Assembly: GCA_039819485.1 (NCBI GenBank)
Contig: JBCBRY010000019.1
Coordinates: 1 to 64,000, forward strand
From: UBA6168 sp039819485
Lineage (GTDB): Bacteria; Bacteroidota; Bacteroidia; Chitinophagales; Saprospiraceae
Length of the DNA: 64,000 bases
Reading direction: 5' to 3'
Both the position numbers and the translations under genes were made by a program. This document shows, piece by piece, positions 18,240-26,690 of the stretch (position 1 is the first letter of the stretch; the number at the start of each line of letters is the position of its first letter). Below the pieces are notes generated by a model. The model saw nothing but the letters and a program-made list of their open reading frames with translations. It ran no database searches and was not told the origin of the DNA.

Positions 18240-18749
18240 ATGAAAAAATTGTTCATCCTCGCCTCTATCCTGATGACCGTCACGCTGACCAGCTATTCCC
18301 AATCTGCAGTCCGTGTCAGCAACATTGAACGGATGCCCACAGCTCAAGCGGTTTCTGCTGACAACCAGCTTTTGGCCACTTTCGAAAATGGAAGCATCCC
18401 CTACCCTTCTGCGGAAGCAGAGCAGATTCTACAGATGGGCACAACAACAGAGCGCATGGGAAACGGCCCCATGGGCAAGTCGTATTCTTTTTATTATCCG
18501 GTAGGCCGCCGGCACCCAACGTCCTACAGCACTCATCCTTCCGATTTCGAGGAACTTCCCCGGTTTGCCCAACTGATCATCGGACTGGCCTTTATCTCTT
18601 TAGCAAACCCGATGGGCGCAGGTTGTCCCGATATGTTATGGGCGCCTCAAAGGTTTAGAGAAATCGATGCGGCGCCATTGTCAGCTGAGCAAATTCCTCC
18701 ACCAAGATACCCTGTTCAAACATCGCAAGGGTTCCCTTTTCAGAATTGA
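18240..18749 (+). CDS. Small secreted protein of unknown function
   Basis: 169 residues from the ATG at 18240, chosen because it opens a signal peptide (MKKLFILASILMTVTLTSYS). An in-frame start at 18147 would mask it. The mature part has a Tyr/His-rich patch (SYSFYYPVGRRHPTSY), one Cys and a Pro-rich C-terminus. Not recognised. The gene is followed by a long inverted repeat. Confidence 0.55.
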   Translation: MKKLFILASILMTVTLTSYSQSAVRVSNIERMPTAQAVSADNQLLATFENGSIPYPSAEAEQILQMGTTTERMGNGPMGKSYSFYYPVGRRHPTSYSTHPSDFEELPRFAQLIIGLAFISLANPMGAGCPDMLWAPQRFREIDAAPLSAEQIPPPRYPVQTSQGFPFQN

Positions 18750-18794
18750 TATCAAATGCGAATCAAGGGTAAAATGGAATACCCTATAAAAGGG

Positions 18795-18900
18795 AGGGTT
18801 TGCTATGAGAGCCGACGTTAGGAACGTCGAAATAATCATCCATCATTAAATCATCGAGCAAGTTCGACGTTCCCAACGTCAGTTCTCGCAGCAAACCCTT
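18795..18900. repeat. Long imperfect inverted repeat (REP-like)
   Basis: Arms of about 37 bp (18795-18831 and 18863-18900) pair with a few mismatches; the core words are GACGTTAGGAACGTCGAA and TTCGACGTTCCCAACGTC. No T-tract follows, so it is a repeat or mRNA hairpin rather than a classic terminator. Confidence 0.75.
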
Positions 18901-18909
18901 GACTCGCGA

Positions 18910-19500
18910 ATGAAATACATGCTAATTGTTTTACTGTTCACTTGTACTTGCAGCGGATTGAACGCCCAAGTAGCTGACCTCGTATCAATTAATGAAAAAC
19001 GCATCAATACCAACAAAAAAGCAATGCTGGTACTCGGTGGCTGGGGTGCCGGCAATCTTGCGACGGGTTTCTTGCTCATGGGGCAGGCAGATGGCAGCAC
19101 TAAACACTTTCATCAAATGAATGCAGGCTGGGGTGCGATCAACCTCGGCCTGGCTACTTTTAGTTACCTCGCCTCGGCCAAAACCGACCCTGCCAGTTTT
19201 AATACTTTTCAAACTTTTGAGGAACAGCATAAAATCCAAAAGATCCTTCTATTCAATGCAGGCCTGGACCTGGCCTACATAACCGGTGGTTTGTACCTTA
19301 GGGAACGTTCCAATAATCCCTCCGGTAACCCTGAACGGCTGCGCGGTTTTGGTGAAAGCATCATTCTCCAGGGTAGCTTTTTGTTCGTTTTTGACCTAGC
19401 CGTCTTTCTTTTACACCGAAGACAAAACCAGTCCTTGCAGGTATTGCTCGAAGGACTATCTTTCCACGGCAACGGTTTGGGCTGGCGGATGGCGTTTTGA
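18910..19500 (+). CDS. DUF6992-like membrane-associated secreted protein
   Basis: 196 residues with a signal peptide (MKYMLIVLLFTCTCSGLNAQ). The mature part has three or four hydrophobic helices (about 38-57, 70-88, 110-128, 145-165) and matches the pattern of small Bacteroidota membrane proteins I know as DUF6992 (NKKAMLVLGGWGAGNLATGF, HQMNAGWGAINLGLA). It starts 10 bp after the inverted repeat. No role known for the family. Confidence 0.65.
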   Translation: MKYMLIVLLFTCTCSGLNAQVADLVSINEKRINTNKKAMLVLGGWGAGNLATGFLLMGQADGSTKHFHQMNAGWGAINLGLATFSYLASAKTDPASFNTFQTFEEQHKIQKILLFNAGLDLAYITGGLYLRERSNNPSGNPERLRGFGESIILQGSFLFVFDLAVFLLHRRQNQSLQVLLEGLSFHGNGLGWRMAF

Positions 19501-19594
19501 CAACAGGTAGATGGCCGAACTTTGTCGAAAAATCTTTTGCACAAGAACGTGAAAGACCTACCTTGATGCCAGACCAATACCATTCAACTTGTTC

Positions 19595-20824
19595 ATGAAA
19601 TACTTTCAACTGCTTGCCTTTTTTCTTTGCCCTCTTTTCCTCCTGGCCCAGGCTCCCACCGTTTATACCATTGAAACCGTCCCCAATCCAAAGGACAGCG
19701 GAAATGGTTACGTGAGTGATCCCGGCAATATCATCGGTACGGCAGCCATAGCTGAAATAAATTCAATCGCCGCAGCCGTTGAAAACGCCGCTACGGCGGA
19801 AATAGCGGTCGTGGTGCTGCCCACGATCGGCGATCAAAACCCCAAGGACTTCAGCACCGCACTTTTCAATCATTGGGGAATTGGCAAGGCCGGCAAGGAC
19901 AACGGTCTCTTAATCCTTACGGTCATGGATCAACGAAGGACGGAATTCGAGACGGGCTACGGTATGGAAGGCGTATTACCGGACGTCCTCTGTTACCGGG
20001 TGGGCATGCAAGTTTTGGTACCTTATTTTCAACAGGGAAATTACGGAGATGGGCTGGTTGCCACGGTGCAGCGCTTTCAACAGATCATGCAGGACCCCGC
20101 TGCCCAAGAAGAATTGCGTGCCGAGAAAAAATCTTACGGACAAGACCGGCGGCGGCAAAATGAGCCCTGGCAGATCGCCCTTTTGATCTATGCCGCCATA
20201 TCCCTGCTGATCGGCGTTTTCCAGCTGCGACACATCCTGCTGACCAAGTGGAGCAAAGACGAGCTCTATGATAAATACAAGAAAATCCACCGTTTCAATA
20301 CCATCTTTCTCGCCATTGGTTTTCCCATCCCCTGCCTGCCCATTTTTCTCTATGCAAGGTCGTTGTTAAAAATGCTGCGCAACCATCCCCGTTTCAGTAA
20401 AATAAACGGCAAGCCCATGCGGAAACTGTCCGAAGAAGAGGAAGACGAATACCTGGAAAAAGGACAGATCACAGAAGAAGAAATCAAGTCGGTCAATTAC
20501 GATGTCTGGATCACTGACAACGCAGACGACATTCTGATCCTGCGTTACGAACGGCAGTTTACCAAATACGATCCCTGTCCGGAATGCCATTTTAAAACCT
20601 ATTACAAGTCCCATTCGGAAGTCGTTCAGGCAGCCACTTACCATTCGACCGGCACAAGGGAGCTGACCTATTCTTGTAAAAACTGCAATTATTCCCACAT
20701 CAAATTCGAAACCATTCCGATGAAAACAAGGTCCAGTGGCGGAGGCAGCAGCGGTAGCAGTGGCGGAGGTGGCTCCTGGGGAGGCGGCAGCTCTGGCGGA
20801 GGTGGCGCAGGCGTTAGCTGGTGA
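19595..20824 (+). CDS. TPM-domain protein (YgcG family)
   Basis: 409 residues from ATG 19595. Signal peptide (MKYFQLLAFFLCPLFLLAQA), then a TPM domain (about 30-165: AEIAVVVLPTIGDQNPKDFS, GIGKAGKDNGLLILTV, RRTEFETGYGMEGVLPD). Next are two membrane helices (about 192-210 and 232-255), a zinc-ribbon-like block with two CxxC pairs (CPEC ... CKNC), and a Gly/Ser-rich tail (SGSSGGGGSWGGG). This order is the standard YgcG layout. TPM domains are linked to membrane-protein repair and phosphatase-like folds; the exact role is unclear. Stand-alone gene. Confidence 0.85.
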   Translation: MKYFQLLAFFLCPLFLLAQAPTVYTIETVPNPKDSGNGYVSDPGNIIGTAAIAEINSIAAAVENAATAEIAVVVLPTIGDQNPKDFSTALFNHWGIGKAGKDNGLLILTVMDQRRTEFETGYGMEGVLPDVLCYRVGMQVLVPYFQQGNYGDGLVATVQRFQQIMQDPAAQEELRAEKKSYGQDRRRQNEPWQIALLIYAAISLLIGVFQLRHILLTKWSKDELYDKYKKIHRFNTIFLAIGFPIPCLPIFLYARSLLKMLRNHPRFSKINGKPMRKLSEEEEDEYLEKGQITEEEIKSVNYDVWITDNADDILILRYERQFTKYDPCPECHFKTYYKSHSEVVQAATYHSTGTRELTYSCKNCNYSHIKFETIPMKTRSSGGGSSGSSGGGGSWGGGSSGGGGAGVSW

Positions 20825-20916
20825 TTTACCTACCACAACCAACGCAGCTTTATTTTAAACTGGCAGGGTTCTAAAGCAAGCCCAGACAAGACCATCGAGC
20901 CCCCAAAATGTGTTCG

Positions 20917-21924
20917 TTATTTTCTTACATGCTGATTAAAAAATTCGATACAGGCGTGCATCATTTGATCGAATTGAGGGTTTGGCCCCACGATGCCCAT
21001 ATTTTCCTTTAAGACAATTGGTTCCCTGACCGGCAAGGTCGCATGGGCCACATTGATCCATTCTTCTTTGCTCTCCTTATCTTCCGGGTCTTGGATTTTC
21101 TTTCTTTTTATGTCGCCACCGATGATGAAGGCGCTGCTGACTCTAGAGTGGTTTTTCAAAAGCTTCAGGACGCCTTGGACATCAGCCGTATCGTCTTCCA
21201 GACAATGGCCAGAGAAAATGGGCTGATCCAATATTTTACCTTTCGAAAGACGCTTGTTTTCGTCGATGATATCGTCCAGTTCCTTTGCGCCAAATTTGGG
21301 CAGCACCGGGTATTTAAATGGGTCTGGGCCCGTTCCTTTCAGAACACCGTCCAACCGTTTTAGTAATCGTTGCGGGGCAATGTTCACCACAAATTCACCC
21401 AATGGCACCAACTCGATGGCAGCCGAAAACAAAAACAAGCCACCGGCTACGACCTGCTTGCCATCTCTAATGTCCCGAAGGATTCGGTTATAGCTCAGCG
21501 CCCCACCTGTCGAAAAGCCACCCAGAGAAATAACGTCTCCCAGGCCAGCCGCCACCTCTACTGCCCGATCAATGGTATTCCGCCAATAAGTATCCAGTTT
21601 TCGGTCTTCAAAAACATCATCCGGATCGTTCAGTCCATGCCCGGGCAATAACGTCAGGATCACATTCAGGCCGGCCTCGTAGAAGCATTTCCCCACGTCT
21701 TCCATATAGCGGGGCGAATCGGAGAGCCCGTGAGTGAGTATGATGACGTGGTCGGTTCTCCGTCCGTGGTGAAAAATTCTCGGTCCATTGCCGGGTCTCA
21801 AATCCGGGCTTTCAACGATAAAATGATGGGTAATTCCCGCTTCTCCAGATGTCTCTCGTCCCGTGGCTGACTTAAGGTGAGCATAATCATTCAGGAACTG
21901 GTCGTAGAGTTGTTTGGTCTGCAT
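20917..21924 (-). CDS. Alpha/beta hydrolase
   Basis: 335 residues from the ATG at 21924; the frame extends upstream only to a TTG. Oxyanion-hole region HGLSDSPRYMEDVG, nucleophile elbow GGFSTGG (Ser), and an Asp in HCLEDDTADV are visible. The last conserved His is probably in NVAHATLPV. No signal peptide, so cytoplasmic. It resembles carboxylesterases and monoacylglycerol lipases in core sequence. Substrate unknown. Confidence 0.75.
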   Translation of the reverse strand: MQTKQLYDQFLNDYAHLKSATGRETSGEAGITHHFIVESPDLRPGNGPRIFHHGRRTDHVIILTHGLSDSPRYMEDVGKCFYEAGLNVILTLLPGHGLNDPDDVFEDRKLDTYWRNTIDRAVEVAAGLGDVISLGGFSTGGALSYNRILRDIRDGKQVVAGGLFLFSAAIELVPLGEFVVNIAPQRLLKRLDGVLKGTGPDPFKYPVLPKFGAKELDDIIDENKRLSKGKILDQPIFSGHCLEDDTADVQGVLKLLKNHSRVSSAFIIGGDIKRKKIQDPEDKESKEEWINVAHATLPVREPIVLKENMGIVGPNPQFDQMMHACIEFFNQHVRK

Positions 21925-22149
21925 CGTTTTTGTTTTAGGCAAATGTAATTTTTAGCGAGGGAAAAGTAGCGTGAAAGTCGAATTGTTTTCTGATGGGCCA
22001 ACATTGAAATTCAACAAGGGTCAAGTCGTTACTTAAAAGCGAATCAGGGACAAGAGCCGCAAAATCTGAAATTCTTAAAAATACCTCGTCCCAAGTTGAG
22101 AGAACCAGCCATGCAGAAATATTGGAGTCATACAACCTCATGCCCCTCT

Positions 22150-23202
22150 TTACTGCTTTACTATTCGCCCTACATATGACGTTTTTCCACTTTTCAGTAA
22201 AATGAAATAAATGCCTGGCCCCCATTCAGTTGCGTCGATGAACTGCCCTTGCTCCCAAGGTTGCTGCCGGATGATGCGTCCCAGGCTATTGGCGACGGTT
22301 AACGTTCCCTGCTCCACCAATACTTCAATTTGGAAACGGTCCATAATTGGGTTGGGAGCAATGACCATTCCTCCGGTTTCTTTCTCATCCGCCGTAGTAG
22401 ATTGAATAATATCCGGGCAGTCACCCGGTATCCCCTGACAATAGGTACGCCCGGCCAGCGTACAGTCCACGACAAACGGATTGACCAATCCGCTCTGGTA
22501 ATCGGCGATGAGGAAGGTACGCAACAGTTCCAGGCTATCGGCTGGGTCTTGGTTGTGCCAATGGCAAAGAGCGGATAATTGGTCGGTGAAAAAGGTTGGA
22601 TCAACGCTGGTGGCCTCTTCCTGATAAATAGTATAAAAATAAAACATGGCCCTGGCTACGTTGCCCTTGTGATCCTCCCTGGGCTCAAACTGTCCGTTGA
22701 TGCGTTCGCTGTACTGATCAATATGGTCGGTGGGCAAGTCCGTTCTTTCTTCCGTTTGAAAGTACCACATCGTCGTCTGTTCATCCGGTATATCGGCAAA
22801 GGGGAAATTGGCCCTGGCAGAATTGACGGCGGTGCGGGTGGGAAAAAGGTGGTGCATGTTGTTGCGGGCAGGCTCCTCACTGGCGCCGAGGCTTTGAGGC
22901 CAGGTATGCTCCGTGTTGATACCGTTGTTATTCCCGTTTTGAAACAGGGCAACGGTCGGGTCTTGCCCCGGAGGCACATACAGGGTGTGCCCCGTGTACA
23001 CGCAGGAAACACTATCATTCATGTTGTAAATGTGGGTGTACATGGTATCCCGGGCATCGCCGTAATCCAGGAGTTGACTGGGTCGATAAGTAACCGCCAA
23101 TTGGTCAAGCAGTTCCTGTCCGGTCAGACTGGGAAACACCTGTGCGCTGACGGTTGAAGCCATGCACAGCAAAATGGCAAAAGTCCTGATTCCTGTTATC
23201 AT
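22150..23202 (-). CDS. Secreted endonuclease I with T9SS tail
   Basis: 350 residues from the ATG at 23202, which opens the signal peptide (ITGIRTFAILLCMASTVSAQ). The nuclease core has the His-Me signature INTEHTWPQSLG ... ARNNMHHLFPT, plus HKGNVARAMFYFYT, as in the endonuclease I family (EndA/Vvn). The C-terminal 80 residues (VIAPNPIMDRFQIEV ... PGIYFILLKSGK) are a T9SS sorting domain. It is expected to cut DNA outside the cell, for nutrient scavenging or biofilm DNA turnover. Stand-alone gene. Confidence 0.9.
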   Translation of the reverse strand: MITGIRTFAILLCMASTVSAQVFPSLTGQELLDQLAVTYRPSQLLDYGDARDTMYTHIYNMNDSVSCVYTGHTLYVPPGQDPTVALFQNGNNNGINTEHTWPQSLGASEEPARNNMHHLFPTRTAVNSARANFPFADIPDEQTTMWYFQTEERTDLPTDHIDQYSERINGQFEPREDHKGNVARAMFYFYTIYQEEATSVDPTFFTDQLSALCHWHNQDPADSLELLRTFLIADYQSGLVNPFVVDCTLAGRTYCQGIPGDCPDIIQSTTADEKETGGMVIAPNPIMDRFQIEVLVEQGTLTVANSLGRIIRQQPWEQGQFIDATEWGPGIYFILLKSGKTSYVGRIVKQ

Positions 23203-24027
23203 TGAATGTGGCAGCACAGGGGCGGTAATCGGCGCGTATAAAGTACTGACACCAATTTTACCCATTGAAAAAACTGCGCTACGTTTAACTAGTTATTCTA
23301 TATTCTTGGCGATTGGGCTTGTGATTTTCAAAGATAGGGAAGTGCATTATAAAAGTGAAAAGAGAAATTGAAATGAAATTCTGATAATCAACAGGTTATG
23401 ATTTTTCATTACAATATAACCATGATTATTATTATAAGAAATAACACAATTTCTAACAGACCAACCAAAAAGTCTTAAAAGCCAAATAAAATGCCAGGGA
23501 GGTCATTGACAACAAAGGCCAAAAAGCTCATCATTTCAATGTTTGAATCGGTATAAAATTCAGTGCAATGTGGAAGGCTTGTGTGTTGGGGAGGGCATTT
23601 ATGGAAAAAACAATAGCTGCTTCATCTTGATTATTATCTCTTCTCAAGGCCCGCCCCATTTTGTTCGACACTCATTTGGATAAAAAAAGCGACCCATCGA
23701 GGACAGGCCGCCTAAAAACTAGTTAAATTAAAAACATTCAATGACGAGCTTCGGGCGCGGTTGGATACCGCTCTGCTGTTCATTTAGAGGCTGTGGTTTT
23801 TAGCGTTATAGAACTACCGGGAGCGTTCTGAAACGGGGTGGTTGTATCGATCACAGTTGATAGCATCTGTGGGTAAATCTTTTGAATAGTTAAGATATAT
23901 GGTATAGGACAAGTATATTCGGGCGTTATCTACCGCTAAAATAAGCGATATTTCACCTTGTGGCAAATTTATCAGCATTTTTTGCTGAAAAAAAGCCCAC
24001 AATTCAAACTTTAGGACTTTTTTTGCA
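23203..24027. other. Intergenic, no gene seen
   Basis: About 825 bp between divergent genes, AT-rich in the first part. I see no convincing coding frame, RNA gene or repeat. It must carry the promoters of the endonuclease gene and the XRE regulator. Confidence 0.5.
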
Positions 24028-24441
24028 ATGAGTTTTCCATCCAACCTGAGAAGGATCAGGAAAAAATTTCGGATGAACCAGGAAGAATTTGGACGGTTGT
24101 TCGGCCGGTCAAGGGATCAGATCAAACGGCTGGAATCCGGCCAGATGGAGGCTTCCATCTCTTTTGCCGTCCGGTTAGAAGAACTCTCCGGTATTGCGGT
24201 GAAGCAGCTTTTTGCCACCTTGGTTCCCGAGCATATTTTAAAAACATATCCGCTTCCTCCGGAAGCAGAACCGGAAACCATGCAAGAACCAACAGAAGCT
24301 CCCAAATACGGAAAATCGCCAACAAATGTCGACGTCAACGAGTTGTTGAAAGCCATCTCTGATTTAAAAAATACCGTCGAAAAACTAACCGAACGCATCG
24401 ACCGGTTAGAGGAAAGCAGGGATGGGAATTCACCTTCCTGA
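24028..24441 (+). CDS. XRE-family (Cro/C1-type) transcription regulator
   Basis: 137 residues. Residues about 5-62 form a Cro/C1 helix-turn-helix (NQEEFGRLFGRSRDQIKRLE, then SFAVRLEELSGI). A Pro/Glu-rich linker follows, and residues about 105-130 form a short coiled coil (LKAISDLKNTVEKLTERIDR) that could drive dimerisation. Ligand-binding domain absent. Target genes unknown; no partner gene is adjacent, so it is not an obvious toxin-antitoxin antitoxin. Confidence 0.8.
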   Translation: MSFPSNLRRIRKKFRMNQEEFGRLFGRSRDQIKRLESGQMEASISFAVRLEELSGIAVKQLFATLVPEHILKTYPLPPEAEPETMQEPTEAPKYGKSPTNVDVNELLKAISDLKNTVEKLTERIDRLEESRDGNSPS

Positions 24442-24490
24442 CCAATCTCGCACTGTCTTAAGCTGCCTTTTTTGCCCCTCCCCACAACCC

Positions 24491-24508
24491 GCGGATTTAA
24501 ATCCACGC
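24491..24508. repeat. Small palindrome (REP-like)
   Basis: gcggatttaaatccacgc, near-perfect 18-bp dyad 50 bp after the XRE gene. Similar GGATT/AATCC dyads occur at 56697. Confidence 0.5.
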
Positions 24509-24636
24509 GTTGCCGGAAGTTTAGTGAAACCTGACTGACCCGCTAAATAAAGGCAGTCATTGACTACCTGTAAACTGGATTCCCAATTTTTTATAATGCT
24601 AAATGATTGATTGTAAATTGCACAACTTGTGAGTTG

Positions 24637-25182
24637 TTAGTTGACGGTATGGTCTTGACCTAAAATGCGATTAATTGAATTAATTATTCTTTTCCCTCTC
24701 GATTTATAACCAGCCGTCCCGTGGGGCAACCCTTCCTCGATGACCATTTTTAATTCCCGTAAAAGATCTGGTTCACCAACGGAAATATTAAAGGCCGTCT
24801 GCATCGCATAAACCTGAATCGAAACGGCTGTTTTTACATCCAGTAAAAAATCAAAACAATATTGAAGGACGTAGCCTTGCAGCTTTTCCGGGATATTCCC
24901 ACCGTTGGCCATGGCTTTCATGGTACTCCTCTTTATCGTATCATGTAAATCTTTCTTTTTTAAATTATTTAAAAGCAATTTATAATGAGGCCAAATTAAA
25001 TGCGGATTTTTTTCCATGCACGGATAAACCAACCAGGACGCATAATGGGAAACTTTTTTTTCACCATTTACCATACAATTAATTAATGCTGAAAAGCGAG
25101 AAGGATCGCTGCCGACATAATTTACAATTGCACTAATTTTTTCCTGGTTCGGCCGGGTGGTCAATTCTTTATTTAAATCCAT
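24637..25182 (-). CDS. HEAT-repeat-like protein of unknown function
   Basis: 181 residues, no signal peptide. All-helical by eye with repeating helix pairs (SRFSALINCMVNGEKKVSHY; WPHYKLLLNNL; SIQVYAMQTAFNISV; DLLRELKMVIEEG). This resembles short HEAT/ARM-type proteins of Bacteroidota. No catalytic residues apparent. Stand-alone gene, divergent from the outer-membrane protein gene. Function unknown. Confidence 0.6.
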   Translation of the reverse strand: MDLNKELTTRPNQEKISAIVNYVGSDPSRFSALINCMVNGEKKVSHYASWLVYPCMEKNPHLIWPHYKLLLNNLKKKDLHDTIKRSTMKAMANGGNIPEKLQGYVLQYCFDFLLDVKTAVSIQVYAMQTAFNISVGEPDLLRELKMVIEEGLPHGTAGYKSRGKRIINSINRILGQDHTVN

Positions 25183-25306
25183 AAAACAAAAATAAACATT
25201 CCAAAAATCAATGCGCTGTTAATTTTTTATTTCTTAAAATAATCAACCTGAACATCGTTCAAAGAAAGTGGCATTTGCTATTTTTTTCAGAAAAAAGTTT
25301 AAATAA

Positions 25307-26050
25307 ATGAAAAACCAATTACTGCTCCTTTTGCTTTTTTTGTTTTCCGTCGATTTCCTCTGCGCTCAACGCATGCGCAAAACCAATAAATTTGCCTTTG
25401 TCACTTCCGCCAACATTGGCCAGACCCTCCCCGGCTATACCACTGACCAAGACCGTTGGAAAGCTGGACTGCATTTATCCTGGGGGTTCAATATCGGGGC
25501 GGCCATGCGACTGAGCGAGCACTGGTCGATCGACGGCGGCCTGGGCCTGACCGGTTTCTGGATGAGCAACCGGGGCCCGTACGATAATTATATCTTGGAC
25601 TTTGCCTCTCCCGCGGTCACCGCTGGCCTGCAATATATCTGGCGCCACCATTATTTTAAAGAATCTTTTTTCCGTTTGGCCGGCGGTGTGCAGTTAGGCT
25701 ACGAAGAATCTTTTATCGAAACCTTCGAAGGTTACCTGGTACAGATCAGCAGCGACCAGCCCGTTTATTATTTTGCCCGTCCGGAAATTGGTTTTCGAAA
25801 AACATTAAACATAAAAAGTAAGGTTTCGCGCTACCCTCTGCAATATGAAGCAGGCAGTTTTTGCCGCTACTATTTTAATGGCCTGGGCGAAGTTATTTTT
25901 ATCGAGGATAATTTTTCGACTCCCTCCAAGCCAAGAGGTTTTACATTCGGTATATTTTTCCGTTTATTAATTCCTTATGGAAATGAAAATGTCCGGATGA
26001 AAGCACCGGAGGAATATTTTCCGGCAATTATTTATAACCCTCGCCTTTAA
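25307..26050 (+). CDS. Outer-membrane beta-barrel protein
   Basis: 247 residues with a signal peptide (QLLLLLLFLFSVDFLCAQ). The rest alternates polar and hydrophobic residues with many aromatic ends of strands (GFNIGAAMRLSEHWSIDGGL; FFRLAGGVQLGYEESF; GFTFGIFFRLLIPYG), typical of 8-10 strand barrels of the PorT/OmpW kind. It lacks an OmpA domain. Role (transport, assembly or structural) unknown. It is followed by the MITE-like pair at 26178 and 26428. Confidence 0.65.
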   Translation: MKNQLLLLLLFLFSVDFLCAQRMRKTNKFAFVTSANIGQTLPGYTTDQDRWKAGLHLSWGFNIGAAMRLSEHWSIDGGLGLTGFWMSNRGPYDNYILDFASPAVTAGLQYIWRHHYFKESFFRLAGGVQLGYEESFIETFEGYLVQISSDQPVYYFARPEIGFRKTLNIKSKVSRYPLQYEAGSFCRYYFNGLGEVIFIEDNFSTPSKPRGFTFGIFFRLLIPYGNENVRMKAPEEYFPAIIYNPRL

Positions 26051-26177
26051 TTTAACACGCTTGAACATTTCCTATTTTTTCATTAGCCGTACTAAAATCA
26101 AACGTATAAATATTTATGAAAAAAAATAATTTTAATTCAAACCAGCTAACATAAGTTTTAATTCTTTTATTTAAAGT

Positions 26178-26302
26178 AAGTGCTTGGACAAAAATAAAGA
26201 GCGCTAAAAATGACACTTTTATTTGGGCTAATGTTTGATTTCCAAGTCTTAAAAATCTTTTTCAGGCAAAGAAAAAGTGTCATTCTTTTTGACCACCTGC
26301 TT
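26178..26302 (+). repeat. MITE-like palindromic element, copy B
   Basis: 125 bp, same orientation as copy A. The left end is aagtgcttggacaaaaa (variant terminus shared with copy E), the right end tttgaccacctgctt. Inner words are AAATGACACTTTT and AAAAAGTGTCATT. Confidence 0.88.
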
Positions 26303-26427
26303 AAAGTAGGCACCAGTAAAAAAAACTTTGCGAAGCTCTGTGCCTTCTCTGCGAAACTCTGCGCAACGTTAAAAGCGCCTTTTGTTACGCAGAGTTTAAA
26401 CGGGGAAAAATGATTATTTTTATTTAT

Positions 26428-26551
26428 AAGTAACCGTTCAAAAAATGACACTTTTTCTTTGCCTGAAAACGAATTTTAATCTTTAGATACCAAGTATTTG
26501 CCAAAATAAAAGTGTCATTTTTAGCGCTCCTTTATTTTTGACCACCTGCTT
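26428..26551 (-). repeat. MITE-like palindromic element, copy C
   Basis: 124 bp, inverted relative to copy B. One terminus is degenerate (aagtaaccgttcaaaaaa), the other intact (gaccacctgctt). Inner words AAATGACACTTTT, TTTGCCTGAAAA and TAGCGCTC are kept. Confidence 0.88.
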
Positions 26552-26690
26552 ATTTCTAAAAAGGTCAATAAAGGGCCCTTGCCATAAGGCTGACAAATGT
26601 CACCGCTCCCCTCCACAAAAATCACCGTTACCGCTAAACCTGCCCACTATTTTTGACCCATTCCTTTATACCTCTCAATCCACTTTCCTT

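Larger units (their letters stand above)
26051..26690. other. Intergenic with two MITE-like copies
   Basis: 640 bp: MITE-like copies B and C in opposite orientation with a 125-bp spacer (26303-26427). The spacer has a CTCTGCG-type word repeat (gcgaaactctgcgcaacg). About 140 bp of unremarkable sequence follow, probably with the promoter of the next gene. Confidence 0.7.

Noticed and set aside
18062..18283. 73-codon minus-strand frame before the secreted protein at 18240
   Set aside because: It overlaps the signal peptide coding region of a better gene and has no recognisable features.
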